From contig JAJYJE010000026.1 in the NCBI GenBank assembly GCA_021789715.1, forward strand, positions 1-9,192: DNA of 9,192 nucleotides. Direction: 5' to 3'. The notes under the pieces are model-generated. The model was not told the origin of the DNA. It made no database searches and saw only the letters and a list, made by a program, of their open reading frames with translations. The first letter of the stretch is position 1. Each line of letters starts with the position of its first letter. Origin of the DNA: a bacterium. GTDB taxonomy: Bacteria; Patescibacteriota; Doudnabacteria; UBA920. The position numbers and the translations under genes were made by a program. Of the stretch, positions 1 through 5,934 are shown one piece after another.

Positions 1-610
1 GCAATTTTTCCGCATCTGTCGGGAAGGAATCATCTTTCAGCTCATGTGCGCTGAGTTCTTTGGCCAAGGCCGGGGTTAAGGTAAAACGAAAATCACGAAT
101 GAAGGTCCGGCGACCAGCATTGACAGTCGCGGTATAAATTAACGTATTAAGGGTTTCCGCTCCTAAGGTCCTACCGGAAAGTCTTTGCTGCCTTGCGCTT
201 TCTTCCGTCACCCCCTTAATATCCACTGTTACTTGCCCCTCAAACTCTTTGGCAATGGCTTGAGCGCGCTCCTGCCACTGTTCTGGCGCTACCGAGCCAA
301 TGCCAGCTTCCAATGCCTTAAGCTGCTTAAGACTGACTTTTGCATCGGCCCGCTCCTGCGATTTGGCAAATGCTTCCGCGCTTTTGCGGAACAGGGTCTT
401 GATATCCTGAGCAGAAAAATGATGTTCATCATCTTCCTCCAAACTGTTGCAAAATACCGCGTCGCGGACGCGATTTACCCCGTGGCTACCGAGCCAGTCA
501 AAATAAGCCTCTTTGGTACTCTCTTCGAGCACTGCCGCTTCCTGGCGCTCGGTAATTCGCTGATTTTCCGGTGGACGATATCCTTCCGGATGTTGAGGCC
601 TGCTACCCAT
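1..610 (-). CDS. Unrecognised protein, N-terminal 203 residues; continues beyond window start
   Basis: The minus-strand frame is open from an ATG at 610 down to base 1 with no stop, so this is a partial gene whose C-terminus lies outside the window. The protein begins MGSRPQHPEGYRPPENQRIT and is hydrophilic, rich in Glu, Lys, Arg and Gln. It has no signal peptide or membrane segment in the visible part. Residues from about 70 to 130 look helical and charged, possibly coiled coil. The start is supported by AAAGGA five bases upstream and by a 17-bp-spaced promoter at 657-685. I do not recognise the family and give no function. The terminator after ftsA separates it from the preceding gene, so it is probably transcribed independently. 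A 220-codon plus-strand reading frame over the same bases is judged a shadow because it runs through the promoter and terminator. Confidence 0.8.
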   Translation of the reverse strand, partial: MGSRPQHPEGYRPPENQRITERQEAAVLEESTKEAYFDWLGSHGVNRVRDAVFCNSLEEDDEHHFSAQDIKTLFRKSAEAFAKSQERADAKVSLKQLKALEAGIGSVAPEQWQERAQAIAKEFEGQVTVDIKGVTEESARQQRLSGRTLGAETLNTLIYTATVNAGRRTFIRDFRFTLTPALAKELSAHELKDDSFPTDAEKL

Positions 611-615
611 AATTT

Positions 616-621
616 TCCTTT
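616..621 (-). promoter_or_regulatory. Shine-Dalgarno for the partial gene at 1-610
   Basis: The minus strand reads AAAGGA, then five bases, then ATG. It fixes the start at 610. It is worth noting because most other genes here have no visible Shine-Dalgarno sequence. Confidence 0.6.
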
Positions 622-656
622 AGTTTCTGAAGGTTTTAGTACTAAATTCTACCCAA

Positions 657-685
657 ACTATACAACAAAAATATATAAATGGCAA
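657..685 (-). promoter_or_regulatory. Sigma70-type promoter for the gene at 1-610
   Basis: On the minus strand TTGCCA (680-685) is followed after exactly 17 bases by TATAGT (657-662). Transcription would start near 650, giving a leader of about 40 bases. The -35 box overlaps the far end of the T-run of the ftsA terminator. Confidence 0.65.
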
Positions 686-711
686 AAAAACAAAAAACCC
701 GGCTTTCCGGG
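684..711 (-). terminator. Rho-independent terminator after ftsA
   Basis: The minus strand reads CCCGG, a four-base loop AAAG, then CCGGG, followed directly by TTTTTT, G and a further run of seven T. The stem is short but GC-only and the T-run is long. It lies 115 bases past the ftsA stop and separates ftsA from the next gene. Confidence 0.8.
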
Positions 712-746
712 ACAGATGTTACACAGACTTGGCGAAGTACAAAGAT

Positions 747-762
747 TTACGAACTTACGAAC
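747..762. repeat. Tandem 8-mer in the ftsA 3' spacer
   Basis: TTACGAAC occurs twice in direct succession. The spacer between the ftsA stop and its terminator (712-826) holds no gene that I can see. The repeat may be chance. Confidence 0.4.
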
Positions 763-826
763 TAAGATAGCAGTTGCTAGAAACTCTCTTTCGTGCGTTA
801 ACAAAAGTCCGTACTTAGTAAACTCA

Positions 827-2077
827 CTACGGCAAAAACGATTTTAGCCACTTGCGTAGCTGGGCGACGTTCGGGCTGTCGAGCAGGCCTTTGAGCATGC
901 CGGCGCCGCGGGTTTTGGCAGAACCGGCGTTGAATTTGTCGCCCCAGAGCACCAGGCCGGCGACTGTGGCAAAGGCCGGGTCGTCAACGCGGTCGATAAT
1001 CGTGGAAACGTTTTGGGGCTTGCCTAAAACTGCGGGCAGGCGCAATTGCTTTTTAGCGAACTCAACTATACCGGGCAATTTGCTGCCGCCGCCGGTTAGC
1101 ACTACCCCCGAAGGCAATTTGCCGTCGCGGTTAACCTTTTTAAGTTCCGCGGTAACGTAATTGAAAATCTCTTCCAGGCGCGCCTCGATAATTTCCACCA
1201 CATAACTGCGCAACGTCGATTCCTCTTCCGCCGGATCGATGGTAGCCAAGCTAATTTCTTCTTCTTTGCTGACCAGTTTGGGATCGGCGTGGCCGTACAT
1301 CAATTTCACTTTTTCCGCGGTTTCAATGCTGCAGCGCAAGCCGATGGCGATATCGTTGGTAATATGCATGCTGCCAATGGGAATTACGGCGGTATGGAGC
1401 AAATCCCCTTCTTCATACACGGCTACGCTGGTAGTACCCGCGCCCAAATCGACCAATACCACGCCAAGATCGCGCTGGCGTTTGCTTAATACGCTCTCGG
1501 CGGCCGCGCACGGCGCCAGAACCAAATCCTCTATTTCCAAACCGGCCTGCATAATGGCTTTGGTAAGATTTTTCACGAACGGCAGCCCTGCTTGGATAAT
1601 AATCGTATCCACTTCCAACCTGATGCCGCTCATGCCCAAAGGATCGCGGATGCCGGTTTGACCATCTAAGGTAAAACTCTTGGGGAAAACGTGCAGCACT
1701 TCCTTATTCTGGGGAATGGAAATCACCTGTGAAGCATCTATGGCACGAACAATATCGTTCTCCATAATCTCGCCGTCCGCGCGGGAAACGGCAATCACGC
1801 CGTGGCTGGATACGGAAGAAATGTGGCTGCCGCCTATGGAAACGTTCGCGGTTTCCACGGGCACGCCGGTCATACGCTCCACTTTTTCCAAGGCACTGGA
1901 AATGCTAGATACCGCCTCTTCAATATCCACGATCACGCCGCGCCGAATGCCGGCCGCCGGGACTTCGCTGGCGCCGATGATGCTGAACGCCTGCCGCTCC
2001 GCGTCAAACTTGGCCTGCACCACGCGGACGCTGGCTGTCCCGACATCTAAACCGACAATGTATTGTTCCTTTGGCAT
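827..2077 (-). CDS. ftsA: Cell division protein FtsA
   Basis: FtsA is an actin-like ATPase that ties FtsZ filaments to the inner face of the membrane and recruits the division machinery. The 416-residue protein carries the actin-fold signatures: phosphate loop 1 (GLDVGTASVRVV, residues 9-20), phosphate loop 2 (VDLGAGTTS, 209-217) and the adenosine loop (TGGGSKLPG, 328-336). The SHS2/1C domain inserted at about 84-165 distinguishes FtsA from MreB and DnaK. The C-terminus LRKWLKSFLP fits the amphipathic membrane-targeting helix. The frame extends six codons upstream to a TTG at 2095, but ATG at 2077 is preferred because it puts the first strand at the usual distance from the start. No Shine-Dalgarno is visible. 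It follows yqeY across a 119-base foldback spacer. No ftsZ follows: a terminator and an unrelated gene come next. PilM is a less likely alternative given the SHS2 sequence and C-terminal helix. Confidence 0.95.
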   Translation of the reverse strand: MPKEQYIVGLDVGTASVRVVQAKFDAERQAFSIIGASEVPAAGIRRGVIVDIEEAVSSISSALEKVERMTGVPVETANVSIGGSHISSVSSHGVIAVSRADGEIMENDIVRAIDASQVISIPQNKEVLHVFPKSFTLDGQTGIRDPLGMSGIRLEVDTIIIQAGLPFVKNLTKAIMQAGLEIEDLVLAPCAAAESVLSKRQRDLGVVLVDLGAGTTSVAVYEEGDLLHTAVIPIGSMHITNDIAIGLRCSIETAEKVKLMYGHADPKLVSKEEEISLATIDPAEEESTLRSYVVEIIEARLEEIFNYVTAELKKVNRDGKLPSGVVLTGGGSKLPGIVEFAKKQLRLPAVLGKPQNVSTIIDRVDDPAFATVAGLVLWGDKFNAGSAKTRGAGMLKGLLDSPNVAQLRKWLKSFLP

Positions 2078-2100
2078 AGAAAATGTAAAATGCAAAGATC

Positions 2101-2186
2101 AAAAATCAAAATTACAATGCAAAGTGTAAAAATAGCGTTACAACTACATTTTGCATTTTACACTGCCACTTTGCATTTTGATTTTT
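2101..2186. repeat. AT-rich imperfect inverted repeat between yqeY and ftsA
   Basis: The left arm 2101-2126 reads AAAAATCAAAAT, then TACA, then ATGCAAAGTG. The right arm 2167-2186 is the reverse complement without the TACA insertion (CACTTTGC, then ATTTTGATTTTT). Further copies of the words TGCAAA/TTTGCA and GTAAAATGC flank both arms, so the whole 119-base gap is built from a handful of short words in both orientations. No promoter or terminator is evident. Confidence 0.7.
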
Positions 2187-2196
2187 AAATTTTGAT

Positions 2197-2637
2197 TTAT
2201 TTCAGGCGTTCCCTCAAAATCTTAGCTAATATGGCGCCGTCGGCCTGGTCGCCCACTTGGGCCTTGAGCCTGCCCATGACTTTTCCGAAATCCGCTGGCT
2301 TAGCCTGCGTTTCGGCAATGGTTTTTTCGACAATAGCCGCCAGTTGTCCTTCTGACATTTGCGGAGGCAGATAAACTTCGAGAATGTCGGCTTCTTTCAG
2401 TTCTTTGTTGGCCAATTCCGGCCGGCCGCCAATACGGTAGCTTTCCGCCGCTTCCTTGCGCCGCTTAACTTCCGAACGCACCAAAGCTGCTATCTCCGTT
2501 TCGGATAGTTCATGCTGTTTTGCGATGTGTTCGTTTTGGATGCGGGTTTTCAAACCGCGCAGCGTATCAGCTTTAATGCTGTCGCGCGCCTTTAAGGCTT
2601 CTTTTAAATCTGCTTCTATTTGGGAAAGAGAGATCAT
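2197..2637 (-). CDS. yqeY: YqeY / GatB-like domain protein
   Basis: This 146-residue protein matches the YqeY family, which resembles the C-terminal tail domain of the amidotransferase subunit GatB. It is helical and often proposed to bind tRNA, but its exact role is not settled. Family landmarks are the N-terminal SQIEADLKEALKARD, the central LVRSEVKRRKEAAESY followed by a KELKEADILEVYLPPQMSE segment, and the C-terminal FGKVMGRLKAQVGDQADGA with AKILRERL at the very end. The length is typical. The ATG at 2637 is chosen over an adjacent TTG at 2640. It lies downstream of rpsU on the same strand, an adjacency also known from Bacillus, which supports the assignment. No Shine-Dalgarno is visible. 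Confidence 0.9.
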   Translation of the reverse strand: MISLSQIEADLKEALKARDSIKADTLRGLKTRIQNEHIAKQHELSETEIAALVRSEVKRRKEAAESYRIGGRPELANKELKEADILEVYLPPQMSEGQLAAIVEKTIAETQAKPADFGKVMGRLKAQVGDQADGAILAKILRERLK

Positions 2638-2645
2638 CAAAATAA

Positions 2646-2808
2646 AATTATTCTAAATTAACCTAATTGACCTAATTATTCTAAATAAATCCCAATCCGC
2701 CAGCTGGCGGACAAATTCCTAATCTCCGATGTCCTTATCAGAATTGTGGCATTAGATCACCAGATATTATTTAAGACACTTAGAATAATTAGAACAATTA
2801 GAATAATT
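2646..2808. repeat. Foldback spacer between rpsU and yqeY
   Basis: The gap has an AT-rich arm at 2646-2687 and its imperfect reverse complement at 2782-2808. The left arm contains AATTATTCTAAATTAA and, 32 bases on, AATTATTCTAAATAAA. The right arm contains AGAATAATTAGAAC followed by AATTAGAATAATT. Both arms are themselves made of the repeated word AATTATTCTAA, and TTCTAATTGTTCTAATTATT on the minus strand shows the same near-tandem build. The gap has no open reading frame that I would call a gene. Confidence 0.7.
2696..2711. repeat. 16-bp perfect GC-rich palindrome
   Basis: TCCGCCAGCTGGCGGA is identical to its own reverse complement and sits inside the otherwise AT-rich rpsU-yqeY gap. It could be a protein-binding site, a processing hairpin or one copy of a dispersed genomic palindrome. 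No long T-run follows on either strand, so a simple terminator is unlikely. Confidence 0.85.
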
Positions 2809-3048
2809 CTACCGTCTTCCGTACCTTCTCGCAGGCACCGGCTTGCCCATTTTCTTCAATTCTTCCTTTTGGGCCCGAATCTGGCTGCGGCGGCGGGCGG
2901 CAACTTTTTGCAAATTGCGGCTCTTGGGAGCTTCAAAAAAACGAATACGGCGGGCACGAATAAGCACGCCGCTTTGCTGGATCTTGCGGTTAAAGCGCCT
3001 GAGCAAACTTTCGAATGATTCGTTGTCTTTCTTCTTGACTTCTACCAT
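2809..3048 (-). CDS. rpsU: Small-subunit ribosomal protein bS21
   Basis: bS21 is a small basic protein of the 30S subunit that acts near the anti-Shine-Dalgarno end of 16S rRNA during initiation. The 79-residue product has the family core ESFESLLRRFNRKIQQSGVL followed by an Arg-rich RRIRFFEAPKSRNLQKVAARRRSQ segment. Its C-terminal tail (KKMGKPVPARRYGRR) is slightly longer than in the 71-residue E. coli protein. The frame continues upstream to 3120, but that extension would translate its own promoter. The ATG at 3048 is fixed by AAGGAG ten bases upstream. It has its own strong promoter at 3083-3111 and is the first gene of the probable rpsU-yqeY-ftsA unit. Confidence 0.95.
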   Translation of the reverse strand: MVEVKKKDNESFESLLRRFNRKIQQSGVLIRARRIRFFEAPKSRNLQKVAARRRSQIRAQKEELKKMGKPVPARRYGRR

Positions 3049-3058
3049 TAAACTCACT

Positions 3059-3064
3059 CTCCTT
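3059..3064 (-). promoter_or_regulatory. Shine-Dalgarno of rpsU
   Basis: AAGGAG on the minus strand, ten bases before the ATG at 3048. It rules out the 24-codon-longer reading that begins at 3120. Confidence 0.75.
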
Positions 3065-3082
3065 CCGGTATTAGATGAATAA

Positions 3083-3111
3083 ACTATATCAAAGTTCGCG
3101 AGTTTGGTCAA
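3083..3111 (-). promoter_or_regulatory. Strong sigma70-type promoter of rpsU
   Basis: TTGACC (3106-3111), 17 bases, then TATAGT (3083-3088), with TG in the extended -10 position (TGATATAGT). Transcription would start near 3076, giving a leader of about 28 bases that includes the Shine-Dalgarno. Confidence 0.8.
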
Positions 3112-3164
3112 ATAGAACAAGCCAACCAGCGCATCGGCAGGTAAGCTGATCAGCTGACTGGCTT
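3109..3164 (-). terminator. Probable terminator after hit
   Basis: The minus-strand transcript reads AAGCCAGTCAG, a 24-base loop, then CTGGTTGGCTT. All eleven positions pair if two G-U wobbles are allowed, which works on this strand only. The following tail GTTCTATTT is moderately T-rich. The loop contains a further palindrome, CTGATCAG. It lies just past the hit stop and immediately before the rpsU promoter. The weak tail keeps confidence modest. Confidence 0.5.
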
Positions 3165-3204
3165 ATTATCTTATTAGCCAAATTTCAAATTATGTAAAAA
3201 ATCC

Positions 3205-3540
3205 TTACTCGCTAAACTTCTTCCCGCCCAAAACATGCAAGTGCAGGTGAGGAATAACCTGGCCGCCATCCTTGCCTACATTGAACACCAGTTTATAGCC
3301 TTTCTCGCCGATCCCGCTCCTGTCGGCCATATCCCGGGCGGCCATCAGCAGTTTGCCCGCCAGTTCCCTGTCTTCCGGCCGCAGCTGATGAATGGAAACA
3401 ATGTGCTTTTTGGGAATAACAAGCATGTGGACCGGCGCTTTGGGCAAAATATCGTTGATGACAATGAGTTCCTCGGTCTCCATTAAAATTTTGGAATCAA
3501 TGGTATGGTTTATTATATTGCAAAATACGCAGTCTTGCAT
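3205..3540 (-). CDS. HIT-family nucleotide hydrolase/transferase (Hint-like)
   Basis: HIT proteins cleave nucleoside phosphoramidates or related nucleotide esters through a His nucleophile. The 111-residue product carries the His triad HLHLHVLGG at residues 98-106, with His100 the expected central nucleophile. It has the N-terminal CVFC pair (Cys4, Cys7) of zinc-binding HIT proteins, and the conserved HMLVIPKKH and FNVGKDGGQ stretches. Length and motif order match bacterial Hint/YcfF-like proteins. The ATG at 3540 immediately precedes MQDCVFCNII, the usual family start. There is no visible Shine-Dalgarno. It sits 95 bases downstream of the HisRS-like gene, probably in the same transcript. The substrate cannot be read from sequence. 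Confidence 0.93.
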   Translation of the reverse strand: MQDCVFCNIINHTIDSKILMETEELIVINDILPKAPVHMLVIPKKHIVSIHQLRPEDRELAGKLLMAARDMADRSGIGEKGYKLVFNVGKDGGQVIPHLHLHVLGGKKFSE

Positions 3541-3635
3541 GGTGAAAATTTAAAATGTTAATATCGAAGAGAAAAACAAAGGGTTTTTACCTGCAGACAA
3601 AAACACCTATATTTTCCATTTTGATTTTTTAATTT
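3541..3635. repeat. Weak AT-rich foldback between HisRS-like gene and hit
   Basis: AAAATTTAAAATG near 3545-3557 is loosely complementary to CATTTTGATTTTTTAATTTT near 3618-3637. The match is imperfect and much weaker than in the other gaps, so it may be compositional chance. Confidence 0.3.
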
Positions 3636-4934
3636 TTATCTCCCTAATCTCTTCTTTACCTCTGCCACAATCTTATCGTAGGAAATGACCTCCTGCATCC
3701 CGGATTTTACATCGCGAAGGATAACCATTTCGTCCATCGCTTCTTTTTGCCCCATAATTAAGGCAATCGGCGCATTATAAACCGAAGCCTGCTTAAGCTG
3801 GTTTTTTACGCCGCTCTGGCCAAAATGGTCATAAACGGAAATCCGTTCCGCAATCAGATCCCTGAACAACCGCAATGATTTCTTGGATGCCAATTCCCCA
3901 AGAGGCACCAAAAACACATCATTTCGCTGGTCGCGCAGCACTTCCGTCTTAGAGGCTTCAAGTAACTCTTTAAGCAAGCTAGCGCTGCCGGCAAAGCCGA
4001 AACTGCAGTAATTTTTGCCGCATAAATATTGCATCAGGCCGTCATGGCTGCCTCCCTCTCCGATTACCGTGGTTTCCTCTTTATGCTTGTACTTGATGAT
4101 AAAGTTGGTTTGGCTATGCCCATCCGGGCCGGCGTACAAAGGATTTAGCTGATAAGGGATACCCAGCTCATCCAGCGCTTCCAGGATATTGGTAAAATGC
4201 TTGTGAGACTCCTGATCCAGAAAATCTAAAATCGTGGGAGCTTCGGCAAGCAGCGCCTGGCAGTCCAAGTTCGCGCAGCGGAATACGTTAAGCGGACGGC
4301 TGGCTAAAGATTCATTACAGGCATCACATAGCTGATATTTCTTACCCGACAAATAATCGCGCAAATTTTCCTGATAGGTCCGCTGGCAGGACTCCTGGCC
4401 GATATTATTTATTTCCAGAGTAGCGCCGCCGCCCAGACCCAAGGATTGAAGCAGTTCCCAAACCGCGCCGATCAATTGGGCTTCGGCCAAATGATTAAAA
4501 CTGCCGAATAACTCAAAACCGAACTCATAGTCGCTCGCTATATTCTTTTTGCCGTCGCGGCGGTGAGCAAAACCGCTATAGTACCACTTGGATAACGGAG
4601 TTTTGTCGAAAATCTTATTCTGGTAATAACCGCGAAGAACAGACGGCAGCAGGCTTGGCCTAATTGCCGCCGGGCGAGAAATTTCACCCACAGGCAAGAG
4701 GGCCGGAACAGCGGCCGCATTATTTTGATAAAAACTTTCGTATAAATAAGTATCCTCCAAAAGCGGGGTTTCCACGCGGTTAAATCCGTAAACCCTGCTG
4801 ACCCGCGTCAGCTTTTTTAACACCGCCTCCCAAAGCGCGTCCGTTTCGGAAATAATATCCAGCGCGCCTTCCAAAGCGGGGATTTTTTTGGGAATATAAG
4901 CCGAACCGGACGAAGTTTTCTTGTGACGACCCAT
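3636..4934 (-). CDS. Histidyl-tRNA-synthetase-like protein with degenerate active site
   Basis: The 432-residue product has the length and layout of class II HisRS (E. coli 424). It has the N-terminal AVLKKLTRVSRVYGFNRVETPLLEDT (37-62), a motif 2 region KWYYSGFAHRRDG through DYEFGFELFG (117-144), and an insertion domain with Cys203, Cys206, Cys220 and Cys225 followed by EAPTILDFLD. A clear anticodon-binding domain follows (VFLVPLGELA at 340-349 through MVILRDVKSGMQ at 403-414). The catalytic signatures are changed: GxRD to GALD (23-26), RPEGTA to RPSLLPS (92-98), FRHERP to FAHRRD (122-127), RGLDYY to AGPDGH (268-273), GGRYDGL to GGSHDGL (294-300), and the motif 3 Arg in GFAxGxERL to Ser/Ala in GFAGSASLL. 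It is therefore probably not an active HisRS. HisZ, the ATP-phosphoribosyltransferase partner, also lacks these residues but usually has no anticodon-binding domain. Role unknown; possible tRNA binding or regulation is inference. The ATG at 4934 lies 54 bases past the lepB stop. Confidence 0.85.
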   Translation of the reverse strand: MGRHKKTSSGSAYIPKKIPALEGALDIISETDALWEAVLKKLTRVSRVYGFNRVETPLLEDTYLYESFYQNNAAAVPALLPVGEISRPAAIRPSLLPSVLRGYYQNKIFDKTPLSKWYYSGFAHRRDGKKNIASDYEFGFELFGSFNHLAEAQLIGAVWELLQSLGLGGGATLEINNIGQESCQRTYQENLRDYLSGKKYQLCDACNESLASRPLNVFRCANLDCQALLAEAPTILDFLDQESHKHFTNILEALDELGIPYQLNPLYAGPDGHSQTNFIIKYKHKEETTVIGEGGSHDGLMQYLCGKNYCSFGFAGSASLLKELLEASKTEVLRDQRNDVFLVPLGELASKKSLRLFRDLIAERISVYDHFGQSGVKNQLKQASVYNAPIALIMGQKEAMDEMVILRDVKSGMQEVISYDKIVAEVKKRLGR

Positions 4935-4988
4935 AAATGTACGGCGACATGCTGCAAGTGCGAAGTTACGCGCCCTTGTTACTTTTTA

Positions 4989-5612
4989 CTAATATGCTGG
5001 CGTTCTGATTATGCCCGCATCTTCCGGCGGGAATACCCGCAGCCAAACGCGGCCGACAATATCGTCAGCCGGCAAAATACCCCAAATGCGGGAATCCGAA
5101 CTGGCCGTACGATTGTCGCCTAAAACAAAATACTCGTCGCTGCCGAGCGGTTGGTTCATAGACTGCCCCAGGGTTTCCACGCCGGCCGGAATATACGATT
5201 CATTGAGCCGAAAGCCTTGGGGATACTGGCTGTTGAAAATATAAACGTGCCCATCCTGATCGCCGGTCTTGCAATCAGGAGAAAAACAGACCTTGTCCCC
5301 CGGCAAGCCGATAATGCGCTTAATAAAAAACTGGCTGGTATCCTTGGGGTACTTTAATACTATTACGTCGCCGCGCGCGGGAGGGGAAAAACGGTATGTC
5401 AGGCGGTCTACTATCAAATAATCGCCATTGTGGAAATTTGGAAGCATCGAGGAACCCGAAACCACAAACGGCTCGGCCACAAAAATCCTGAACGGAATGA
5501 TGATAACCAGCGCGATAATAAAAATCTTGAGCAAATCCCAAAGAAAACTGCCGACTGCTTTAAGACTGCCATCTTCCCCCGGATTGGGATTTTGGTTTTC
5601 TTCAATATCCAT
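4989..5612 (-). CDS. lepB: Type I signal peptidase
   Basis: LepB cleaves signal peptides from exported proteins at the outer face of the cytoplasmic membrane. The 207-residue protein has one N-terminal membrane segment (about 27-46, preceded by the acidic tail MDIEENQNPNPGEDG). The S26 boxes follow: SGSSMLP with catalytic Ser55, RGDVIVLKYP (80-89), KRIIGLPGD with catalytic Lys98, and LGDNRTASSDSRIWG near 165-180. A single membrane segment and about 200 residues are usual for Gram-positive and CPR forms; E. coli has two segments and 324 residues. Residues 109-114 (FSPDCK) and the following loop are lineage-variable. The ATG at 5612 is the only sensible start. A promoter with a consensus -10 lies 43-71 bases upstream. 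It is the first gene of the probable lepB/HisRS-like/hit transcript. Confidence 0.95.
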   Translation of the reverse strand: MDIEENQNPNPGEDGSLKAVGSFLWDLLKIFIIALVIIIPFRIFVAEPFVVSGSSMLPNFHNGDYLIVDRLTYRFSPPARGDVIVLKYPKDTSQFFIKRIIGLPGDKVCFSPDCKTGDQDGHVYIFNSQYPQGFRLNESYIPAGVETLGQSMNQPLGSDEYFVLGDNRTASSDSRIWGILPADDIVGRVWLRVFPPEDAGIIRTPAY

Positions 5613-5654
5613 AAAAAATAAGGTAAAAAACGTTAACGTTGGAACGATGCCAGA

Positions 5655-5683
5655 ATTATAATCAAGTTACCCCGTATAAGCAA
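5655..5683 (-). promoter_or_regulatory. Sigma70-type promoter of lepB
   Basis: TTGCTT (5678-5683), 17 bases, then consensus TATAAT (5655-5660) on the minus strand. Transcription would start near 5648, with a leader of about 36 bases and no obvious Shine-Dalgarno. Confidence 0.7.
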
Positions 5684-5686
5684 ATG

Positions 5687-5809
5687 CCGCAATGCGGAAG
5701 CGTAATACCCAATTTTCTCGCCTGTCTGGCCCCAAAGAAATTTTGGGGAGAAGGTCCTGCCTTCGTCTGACTTAAGCGCGCGTCTTCCGCTGTCATGAAC
5801 AGCCTAAGT
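5687..5809 (-). other. GC-richer non-coding stretch with a chain of small hairpins
   Basis: Between the tRNA 3' end and the lepB promoter lies sequence clearly richer in GC than the other gaps. It holds consecutive hairpins: CCGC-aat-GCGG (5687-5697), CCCCAAA with TTTGGGG (5730-5748), GAAGG with CCTTC (5750-5764), and GCTGT with ACAGC (5789-5803), the last enclosed by ACTTAAGC/GCCTAAGT (5770-5809). None has a T-run. It may be a structured RNA, a dispersed repeat or relic sequence. A 44-codon minus-strand frame (5662-5796) crosses it but has no ribosome site and overlaps the lepB promoter. Confidence 0.4.
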
Positions 5810-5857
5810 TACTCCAAACATCGCCAACCTGCTCCCGGCGGAAGCTTTAGCGGAATC

Positions 5858-5934
5858 TGGTGGACCCGACTGGACTCGAACCAGTGACCTTTCGAATGTG
5901 AATCGAACGCTCTAACCAGCTGAGCTACGGGTCC
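5858..5934 (-). tRNA. tRNA-Val (anticodon CAC)
   Basis: All 77 bases fold as a canonical cloverleaf. The acceptor stem is GGACCCG/CGGGTCC, with discriminator A and an encoded CCA end. The D arm is GCTC...GAGC, the anticodon stem TTCGA/TCGAA encloses the loop TTCACAT with anticodon CAC, the variable loop has five bases, and the T arm is ACTGG-TTCGAGT-CCAGT. A73 and the AC in the anticodon agree with valine identity; it reads GUG. All stems pair perfectly. The encoded CCA is worth noting because it means 3' addition is not required for this tRNA. Confidence 0.96.

Noticed and set aside
747..762. CRISPR or iteron array
   Set aside because: Only two 8-base units with no spacers; no array is present anywhere in the window.
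185..847. 220-codon plus-strand open frame
   Set aside because: It is antisense to the partial gene at 1-610, which has a promoter and ribosome site, and it continues through the promoter, the terminator and a low-complexity spacer.
2078..2095. Six-codon N-terminal extension of FtsA from a TTG
   Set aside because: The extension is made of the spacer's repeat words, and the ATG at 2077 gives the usual FtsA N-terminus.
3049..3120. 24-codon N-terminal extension of bS21
   Set aside because: It would translate the rpsU promoter and bypass the Shine-Dalgarno before the ATG at 3048.
3636..4934. HisZ (ATP phosphoribosyltransferase regulatory subunit)
   Set aside because: A full anticodon-binding domain is present and no histidine-biosynthesis gene is nearby. 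HisZ is usually shorter and lacks that domain.
5662..5796. 44-codon minus-strand frame starting MTAEDARLSQ
   Set aside because: It has no ribosome site, overlaps the lepB promoter and is shorter than would be convincing without homologues.
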